From the NCBI GenBank assembly GCA_016183655.1, contig JACPEH010000010.1, positions 62,001-126,000 on the forward strand: a DNA stretch of 64,000 nucleotides. Direction: 5' to 3'. A model generated the notes under the pieces. It saw only the letters and a program-made list of their open reading frames with translations, was not told where the DNA came from and did no database searches. This document shows, one piece after another, positions 59,818 through 64,000 of the stretch. Source of the stretch: Rhodocyclales bacterium. GTDB lineage: Bacteria; Pseudomonadota; Gammaproteobacteria; Burkholderiales; Rhodocyclaceae. Numbering within the stretch: the stretch's first letter is position 1; each line of letters opens with the position of its first letter. The translations under genes and the position numbers were made by a program.

Positions 59818-60480
59818 GTAGGAGGCGGGGTCACCCCCGCCGTCCTCCCACACCACCGGACGTACGGATCACGTATCCGGCGGTTTCTGCCTTCCCGTTT
59901 CCGGGGTGAGCTTACGTCCCGAGGACTATTCGCCCGTTGGCCTATAGACGCTGCGACCGCCCTCGGGGCTTCCGGCCCCTGCTGCTTTATCGCCAGCTCC
60001 CTTTCGGGACAACTGTCCAGACCGGACGGAGAGATAGCCACCTTTCCGCTCTCGGCAGATTCAGCCCTTCGCAGCTTGGTCAGAGCCGCTACTATGGCCT
60101 CTGCTGACTCCCGCCAGCCCATCCCGACACCTCACGATGTCAGTAGCACAAGGCAGGCTGACGGGCCTCCCAGGGTAATTCGCGTGACCTTCATGCTTAT
60201 GCCTGTCGGATCTACGTCGTAGCGTTCCGTGCAAGTATCGGGCTTTACAGATATTCGCCTGCTTACCCCGCCACGCCGCCTAATCCGCTTCCTGTTCGTC
60301 AGGCCAGCACTTTGCCTGCGGCTTCCTTCAGATTCCGCCTTGCGACGGACACCCTTGCCGTTCGGCTAACACTTCCCCTTGCCGGGTGTGTAGAGGACTT
60401 TCACCTCCAAGTCATCTTCCCCGCCACCACAGCGGGTCGGACAGCGCCAGTCACGGCGCTCCGCGCCATGCCTGGCGCAC
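59818..60480 (-). mobile_element. ORF-less group IIC intron, minus strand
   Basis: The 663-bp element starts (minus, 60480) with GTGCGCCAGGCATGG, the conserved group II 5' end. It has GGGTGTCCGTCGCAAGG and GAATCTGAAGGAAGCCGC of domain I and GTCAGCAGAGGCCATAGTA before the usual ORF site. It ends with a complete 34-nt domain V at 59852-59885 (CCGCCGGATACG...CGTACGTCCGGTGG) carrying the CGC catalytic triad and 2-nt bulge. Domain VI then finishes in CCTAC at 59818. CGC triad and insertion right after a terminator hairpin are group IIC hallmarks. No reverse transcriptase is present, so mobility would need a protein in trans. Confidence 0.88.
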
Positions 60481-60484
60481 GAAA

Positions 60485-60516
60485 TGAAAACGGCCTCCAT
60501 TGCTGGAGGCCGTCTT
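60485..60516 (-). terminator. terminator of the original tRNA-Phe transcript
   Basis: On the minus strand ACGGCCTCCA-GCAA-TGGAGGCCGT is a perfect 10-bp stem with a tetraloop, followed by TTTCATTTC. It lies 6 bases past the tRNA-Phe CCA fragment and 5 bases before the intron 5' end. Confidence 0.88.
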
Positions 60517-60521
60517 GAATC

Positions 60522-60567
60522 TGGTGGCCAGTCGCGGAATCGAACCACGGACACGCGGATTTTCAAT
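60522..60567 (-). pseudogene. 3' fragment of tRNA-Phe, island attachment site
   Basis: The last 46 bases of a tRNA: ATTGAAAATCCGCG (GAA anticodon and 3' side of the anticodon stem), TCCGTGG-TTCGATT-CCGCG (T arm) and ACTGGCCACCA (acceptor plus CCA). Upstream of ATTGAAAATCC the sequence no longer fits a tRNA (TTTGAA instead of a stem), so the D arm and 5' half are missing. Such a fragment is the usual att repeat left by a tRNA-targeting integrase. The intact gene should lie at the island's far end. Confidence 0.88.
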
Positions 60568-60698
60568 TTCAAATCAAACGGTTAAATAAATCGCATTGGC
60601 CTGCCCTCAATCGCCAACACCCGCCAACATTTTTTAACGAGCGCCACGCCCCAAGCTGATTGCGATCATTGAAGCCGTTCAGTCTTCGGGATAAAGCT
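60568..60698. other. island end with two CGCCAACA direct repeats
   Basis: AT-rich DNA between the att fragment and the protease gene. CGCCAACA occurs at 60612-60619 and 60622-60629, a 10-base period beside a T-run. Repeats of this kind near att sites often bind integrase arm domains. No gene is visible. Confidence 0.4.
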
Positions 60699-61658
60699 CT
60701 ATCTCTGACCAACAACAAGAGTCATGACTTGTTCGACAGGAATTGAGAAGTTGATCAACTGCGGTTCAACTGTACTAGCTGGGCCTTTAATTCTGGAGTA
60801 CGTTGTAATCCCTACGACCCTTCCGTACTGATCGATCAATGCTCCACCAGACGAGCCGGGAGATATCGGCGCCGTGTTTTGAATAACCATAAACCCCCCG
60901 CCGTACTGGTCTTCCCGAATCGCGGACACAATCCCGTTTGAAATTGTCTGTGTAAGCCCACCCGGGTTTCCTAATGCGTAAACCGGTTGCCCTGGCGCCA
61001 CTTCGTATAGGGGGGCGATGGTCCATGCCTCTTGGGGAACCCCCGGCACATGAATAGCCGCCAGATCAAGTTTAGGGTTCTTTGCCACCACCGTGCCTTT
61101 ATAGCGCCGTCCTTGGAATTCAACCTCAACCTCGGTTGCACCATCAACAACGTGTTGGTTGGTTAAAAAATGTTCGCGCCATAATTTAACTGCTGAGCCC
61201 AGATTGCTTCCCGAAGCACTTCGGACTTTTACTAACGCAACAAATTTAGTGCCGACTCTATATAAATCAGAGCCCGTTAATTCCTTCCCTCTGTTATCGC
61301 TAACGAGGTTTCCTTTTTTCCCCCACTCATACAGGTCATTTGCTCTGCTGTATAGCTCATAAGAAATGCACTCTTTGGACGCTCTGCACTTGCTGTCACG
61401 CTCTTTAATCCATTGCCTCTCAGACATCATCAATTGTCGTGCCAAGTCGGCGGAAATGTTTCGTAGTCCGTTGTAAATGCCGAGATACAAACTTTCTAAA
61501 TAAGCGTTTTGTGTAACAAGCGATGGTTCTGCACACATCGCCTTTTCTGTTTCACTTCGCGCTTTGGAACAGTCCAGCGCATACACATTCGAAAACGATA
61601 ACAGGAACAACAGACCACATACCCATGACAGTATTTTCTTGCTAAACGTAAACCCCAT
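60699..61658 (-). CDS. exported trypsin-like serine protease with LprI-like N-terminal domain
   Basis: A 319-aa secreted protein. The ATG at 61658 has GGGAG 5 bases upstream and opens a signal peptide (about 1-27, ending VYA). Residues 28-100 form an LprI/DUF1311-like cysteine-rich domain (C30, C42, C91, C97; RQWIKERDSKC). A chymotrypsin-fold domain follows with H169 (TNQHVVDG), D198 (KLDLAAIHV) and S270 (SPGSSGGAL), a complete triad like HtrA/DegP but without a PDZ domain. It is AT-richer than the chromosome and lies 171 bases downstream of the ATPase gene. Target unknown; a phage or stress role is inference. Confidence 0.85.
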   Translation of the reverse strand: MGFTFSKKILSWVCGLLFLLSFSNVYALDCSKARSETEKAMCAEPSLVTQNAYLESLYLGIYNGLRNISADLARQLMMSERQWIKERDSKCRASKECISYELYSRANDLYEWGKKGNLVSDNRGKELTGSDLYRVGTKFVALVKVRSASGSNLGSAVKLWREHFLTNQHVVDGATEVEVEFQGRRYKGTVVAKNPKLDLAAIHVPGVPQEAWTIAPLYEVAPGQPVYALGNPGGLTQTISNGIVSAIREDQYGGGFMVIQNTAPISPGSSGGALIDQYGRVVGITTYSRIKGPASTVEPQLINFSIPVEQVMTLVVGQR

Positions 61659-61829
61659 AGTCACTCCCATATTATTTTTTTCACGTCCCAATTTTAAATT
61701 TAGCCACCCAGAAAAATCTTTGTTCCAAACGCGTAACGATGCCCCTGATTCGTTGCCGTTCAGTCGATTTTCGATTCCAAGAATTGAGGTGTGACTAGCC
61801 GCCTCATGGTGACATGTGTACGCTATGGC

Positions 61830-63470
61830 CTATTTTTCAGTCACAACACCGAGACGCGCCCAAACCATCGGATGCACAAAAAGAATGGATGAAGGCTTGA
61901 TCTGGCCATCCGTCGGAGCACTATCATCAGCGTATTCCCATAGCTGCGCAGTGAAACCATCCGGTTTGATTCCTGCAATGCCGACGTGAAATAGCGTCTT
62001 AGTCCATTCGATAATAAAGGCATGCATCGATTGGCCATTTAGATATTTCGTGGCAGCTACAGCGACTGGGTCTATCGTAGCGTCCTCTGCCGAGATCAAG
62101 TCCAGTGCAAGCTCATCCACTCGGTCCTTGCTAATGGACGAAAGTTTGAAGTGCGTAGGCATCCGTTCAAGAAGTACCAAGCACTTTCTGAGTAGCGGAA
62201 AGTGATTCATCCATTCATACGTGAGAGAGTTAATTCGCTTTGTTGCGTAATCTACTTCTGCATCTCGTATCGCCTGCACGGTGACAGCCCCTTTGCCCTC
62301 TGAGCGCCGCAGGCACTCGTTTACGAAAGCAATAGCATCACGTGGCCGAAGTAACGTTCTGGTCAGCAGATAGTCAACTAAGTCGATCTGCCCAACACGA
62401 GGCGGGAATACATCTCGCAAGCCTAACGATTGGGACGTGTACTGCTCTCTGACCAATTCCCGCACTCGCTTATCCAGCATTTCGAGAAGGCTATTCGAGT
62501 CCCAACGCAAAGAGAGAAATAGGGACTGGTACTTTTCTTCCTGAAAGCCAGCATCTCTCGTCTTGTCGAAAACGCTTTGAATAAGATCCTGCCGTAAGGC
62601 GACGACAATCTTGACAGCGGGAATGGCTCGAAACGCTCGTACGGTTTCGATTAGCGCCCGAATTAATCGATAGCGGAGAGTGTCATCTATCCAGCCCTCA
62701 TCAAGCTTGTCGATAACAATGAAGTAGTTTTCTTGCGGGTCTTCGAAGACGTCGTCCGCAAGCAGCTTGAGCACATCCGATAGTGCCTTCACTTGGATGT
62801 CATTAATGACACGCTGCGCCCTGTGAACAATCTCAGCTCGTGTCTGTAGCTCTTCTCGCGTTGCGCCTTCAACGGACGAGCGAAGAAACTCCAAGTCTGC
62901 ACCAAGCTGAGCCTTGACGCTGTTTTCGAGCCTCTCAGTTACTTCTTTGATTCTGTATTCCGTTTCCTCCCAGAACTTATCTCCCCAGTCTCTCAAATAA
63001 GCTAGCGCACGCTCTTTCGTCTGATCCTTCTTGCGAAAGCATGAAAGGACATCGGTTAGCCAGTGACGAGTCTTTTCCTCGGTCAGAAGGCCAAACTTTT
63101 CTTTCAGGAGTTCTACCGCAAATACATGCTTCCAAAGAAGTGCATAGAAAATATCAAGCTTCACACCAGCGCGAGTGAGAGTTTGAAGAATGTCAGAATT
63201 AGAGAGGAAGTTTAGAGAGAGTTCCTCTGGCGCGATTTCGATTACATTTTCTGCTTGAGATTTTAACCTTTGAATCAGCGCACTTTTCCCAGCACCTGTG
63301 CGCCCAATAATGATTCTCTGGGGATTAGCGCAGTCAACCAGCGCCTCGTAGTAGCCAGTATCAGTGAAGCATCTATCCAGGAATCGCTGATCACTTTCGG
63401 CGTCCGGTTCGCCTACTGATGCCCCCCGCTTAAATCGAAAGGTGGCGCCACTTGAACGTGCGTCAACCAT
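61830..63470 (-). CDS. P-loop ATPase, Sll1717-like
   Basis: A 546-aa soluble STAND/AAA-like ATPase. Walker A is GRTGAGKS at residues 56-63, preceded by FLDRCFTDTGYYEALVD, a pattern I associate with the Sll1717 ATPase family. Walker B-like YFIVIDKLDEGW lies near residue 250. The remainder is helical, with VVALRQDLIQSVFD and RPRDAIAFVNECLRRSE resembling the P-loop protein winged-helix region. GGGAGG 7 bases before the ATG at 63470 supports the start. Such proteins are common in genomic islands; function unproven. Confidence 0.8.
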   Translation of the reverse strand: MVDARSSGATFRFKRGASVGEPDAESDQRFLDRCFTDTGYYEALVDCANPQRIIIGRTGAGKSALIQRLKSQAENVIEIAPEELSLNFLSNSDILQTLTRAGVKLDIFYALLWKHVFAVELLKEKFGLLTEEKTRHWLTDVLSCFRKKDQTKERALAYLRDWGDKFWEETEYRIKEVTERLENSVKAQLGADLEFLRSSVEGATREELQTRAEIVHRAQRVINDIQVKALSDVLKLLADDVFEDPQENYFIVIDKLDEGWIDDTLRYRLIRALIETVRAFRAIPAVKIVVALRQDLIQSVFDKTRDAGFQEEKYQSLFLSLRWDSNSLLEMLDKRVRELVREQYTSQSLGLRDVFPPRVGQIDLVDYLLTRTLLRPRDAIAFVNECLRRSEGKGAVTVQAIRDAEVDYATKRINSLTYEWMNHFPLLRKCLVLLERMPTHFKLSSISKDRVDELALDLISAEDATIDPVAVAATKYLNGQSMHAFIIEWTKTLFHVGIAGIKPDGFTAQLWEYADDSAPTDGQIKPSSILFVHPMVWARLGVVTEK

Positions 63471-63724
63471 CTTCGTGCCTCCCTTGAATTGTATTTTTTT
63501 TTTGAATACAGCCTAACGCCTCGATCATCACATCAATCTTGGACCGCAGTTTCGCAATAGGGCAACAGACCGGACCATCCGCTTATGACCGGTTGCAGCC
63601 AAACCCAAATAGACGCGGGTAAGATACACGACCGGCTGCCATAATGCCAATCGCATTCCAATGCTCTGACATTTCAATTCGTTGCTTCACCGACGCACTG
63701 GTCGTTCGTCGGATGTGACTATAG
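63471..63724. other. AT-rich spacer upstream of the ATPase, with candidate operator
   Basis: No gene is visible on either strand in these 254 bases. Near the left edge TGTATT (63490-63495) and AATACA (63505-63510) flank a run of T, a 21-bp palindrome 20 bases before the ATPase ATG, suitable for a repressor. An in-frame stop at 63722-63724 closes the integrase frame on this side. Confidence 0.45.
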
Positions 63725-64000
63725 TGGCAACCTATCAAGGCCAACATCAGCAACAAGGGCTGGTTCGCTGCGCTGGAGAAAGCAGGACTACGGGACTTCC
63801 GGTTTCACGATCTGCGGCACACCTGGGCTTCCTGGCGTCGCCAGTCCGGCACCAGTTGTGACGAACTCAAGGAGCTCGGCGGATGGAAAACGCGGTCTAT
63901 GGTCGATCGCTACGCTAAGTTTGCAACCGATCACTTGGCGATAGCGGCTTCCAGGATCGAGACCGGGACGACGGATAACGTGATCACGCTGTCACGTTTC
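63725..64000 (+). pseudogene. tyrosine recombinase, C-terminal fragment, runs off the window
   Basis: An open frame of 92 codons continuing past base 64000, without its own start; the codon before it is TAG. The catalytic region is clear: [11 protein letters not shown] (H-x-x-R), LGGWKT (H/W position) and MVDRYA with the nucleophilic tyrosine. The catalytic N-terminal arginine and the arm and core-binding domains are missing. It is either a degraded integrase or the piece left by a recombination event. It supports the tRNA-Phe island reading. Confidence 0.8.

Noticed and set aside
59166..60122. Open frame of 318 codons on minus across the intron
   Set aside because: It covers ribozyme domains and extends antisense into the kinase; no reverse transcriptase motif (no YxDD) is present.
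60522..60567. Possible complete tRNA gene
   Set aside because: Only the anticodon 3' side, T arm and acceptor 3' strand are present; no D arm or 5' acceptor strand precedes it.

Overview
The window is about 60 kb of GC-rich chromosome from a Betaproteobacterium, most likely a member of the Rhodocyclales. The evidence is gene content and order: ctpA-moeB, glyA-nrdR-ribD, dusB-fis-purH-purD, hemC-hemD-hemX-hemY, an algZ/algR pair divergent from argH, and a cys sulfate ABC operon. Its right end carries a visibly AT-richer mobile island. The taxonomic call is inference, because no rRNA or other marker gene is present.

Layout. 1-5.3 kb: the 3' part of a C-terminal processing protease, a conserved hypothetical gene, moeB, then glyA-nrdR-ribD on the minus strand. 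5.3-11.7 kb: a histidine phosphatase and a split TRAP transporter, with dctQM on plus and dctP on minus separated by an NhaD-like antiporter. 11.7-19.5 kb: pmbA, darP-mogA, a large unknown protein, thyA-pgi-folA and a membrane-anchored coiled-coil protein. 19.6-24.9 kb: dusB-fis-purH-purD, then hemF. 24.9-31.1 kb: a periplasmic-binding diguanylate cyclase, a small zinc-binding-like protein, and hemC-D-X-Y on minus. 31.2-38.7 kb: a TPMT-like methyltransferase, a Cache-sensor NarL-type two-component system, a c4-type cytochrome, an MscS channel with a cyclic-nucleotide domain, and AlgR/AlgZ. 38.7-42 kb: argH, a Ser/Thr kinase with a cyclic-nucleotide domain, and a lipoprotein. 42-48 kb: a MITE-like element, a three-gene cell-wall glycan operon (deacetylase, COG1306 hydrolase, beta-lactamase-NamZ fusion), an AhpD-like protein and an alpha/beta hydrolase. 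48-50 kb: two exported proteins of unknown role with lower GC. 50-54 kb: grxD, prmC, prfA and hemA. 54-58 kb: cysA-cysW-cysT-sbp. 58-59.4 kb: a second kinase of the same architecture.

59.5-64 kb is the accessory end. A 46-bp 3' fragment of tRNA-Phe, with its terminator, marks an attachment site. An ORF-less group IIC intron sits directly downstream of that terminator. On the island side there is an exported trypsin-like protease with an LprI-like N-terminus, a P-loop ATPase resembling the Sll1717 family, and the C-terminal part of a tyrosine integrase that runs off the window. The island should continue to the right, where an intact tRNA-Phe would be expected.

Housekeeping themes recur. Tetrapyrrole genes (hemA, hemC, hemD, hemX, hemY, hemF) are spread over several loci, molybdopterin genes (moeB, mogA) over two, and three separate proteins pair an effector with a C-terminal cyclic-nucleotide-binding domain. 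Several intergenic repeat families were also found: a two-copy hairpin element, a two-copy CTAGCCCC stem-loop, REP-like inverted repeats, a 48-bp tandem repeat and a MITE. The strongest candidate for something new is the island's protease-ATPase pair next to the intron and att fragment.
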